Of a stretch of 64,000 bases of DNA, positions 63,885 to 64,000 are shown piece after piece. The notes under the pieces are model-generated. The model was not told the origin of the DNA, searched no databases, and worked only from the letters and a program-made list of their open reading frames with translations. Location of the stretch: NCBI GenBank assembly GCA_014529385.2, contig CM043949.1:146549850-146613849 (forward strand), read 5' to 3'. A program made the translations under genes and the position numbers. This DNA comes from Adiantum capillus-veneris. Lineage: Eukaryota; Streptophyta; Polypodiopsida; Polypodiales; Pteridaceae. Position 1 is the first letter of the stretch. Every line of letters begins with the position of its first letter.

Positions 63885-64000
63885 TGTAAAACAGAGGGGA
63901 CTGGAGCATGTTCATCACCATTCAACCATGCCCTATATAGGCCCTTGGCCTGCTAAACATAGGGACCCCCTTGACTACATGTCCCCGTCCTGGCCCTACC
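63885..64000 (-). repeat. copy B 5' LTR (LTR1), incomplete
   Basis: Plus strand begins TGTAAAACAGAGGGG and contains CCCTATATAGGCC and AACATAGGGACCCCC as in 911-1053. It runs off the window before its outer end. Confidence 0.6.

Overview
The window is a transposable-element-rich stretch of a land-plant nuclear genome. I find no convincing host gene, tRNA, rRNA or bacterial feature. Evidence for a plant host: Ty1/copia and Ty3/gypsy polyproteins of plant type, a tRNA-iMet-type primer binding site, a gypsy element with a second (Tat-type) RNase H, an L1-type LINE, MITEs, and long CT/GA and CA/GT microsatellites. The species cannot be fixed from sequence alone; a fern or another large-genome plant is a guess.

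Layout. 1-390: end of an LTR whose sister copy is a solo LTR at 46860-47685. 391-4911: antisense gypsy remnants, a 143-bp LTR (911-1053), a MITE with 8-bp target duplication (1506-1722), a second LTR type (2496-2940) and a decayed minisatellite. 4912-13475: degenerate + strand LTR element (E4) with gag/protease-like remains and no reverse transcriptase. 13476-16094: anonymous DNA with microsatellites and a small LTR-like unit. 16095-19770: broken L1-type LINE. 20785-24630: non-coding LTR-type repeat (copy A) followed by a second LTR carrying a MITE. 25000-26350: second copy of the E4 protease and W-x-P-K region.

26617-43542: 5'-truncated Ty3/gypsy element (E1, + strand). After integrase its pol continues into a second retropepsin, then a basic domain of W-[IV]-P-K repeats, then a separate acidic 152-aa ORF preceded by an internal TATA box. 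A nearly intact Ty1/copia element (34699-40253, minus strand, target duplication CAACT, LTRs differing at 2 of 219 sites) sits inside that extension.

43543-64000 is a nest. The base is copy B of the non-coding repeat (minus strand). Into it went a MITE (43896-52052). The MITE carries a Ty3/gypsy Tat-type element (E3, 44123-51949), which itself carries a solo LTR (46860-47685). Further right, B also carries E2 (53466-62583, minus strand, target duplication GGCCG). E2 is a relative of E1 that keeps gag, the first protease and the W-x-P-K domain but has lost reverse transcriptase, RNase H, integrase and the second protease. Uninterrupted paralogues elsewhere in the window give the pre-insertion site for E2, and less precisely for the MITE in B and the MITE in copy A.

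Most relevant to an undescribed system is the retropepsin plus W-x-P-K module. It is fused behind integrase in E1 and stands without any polymerase in E4 and its partial copy.
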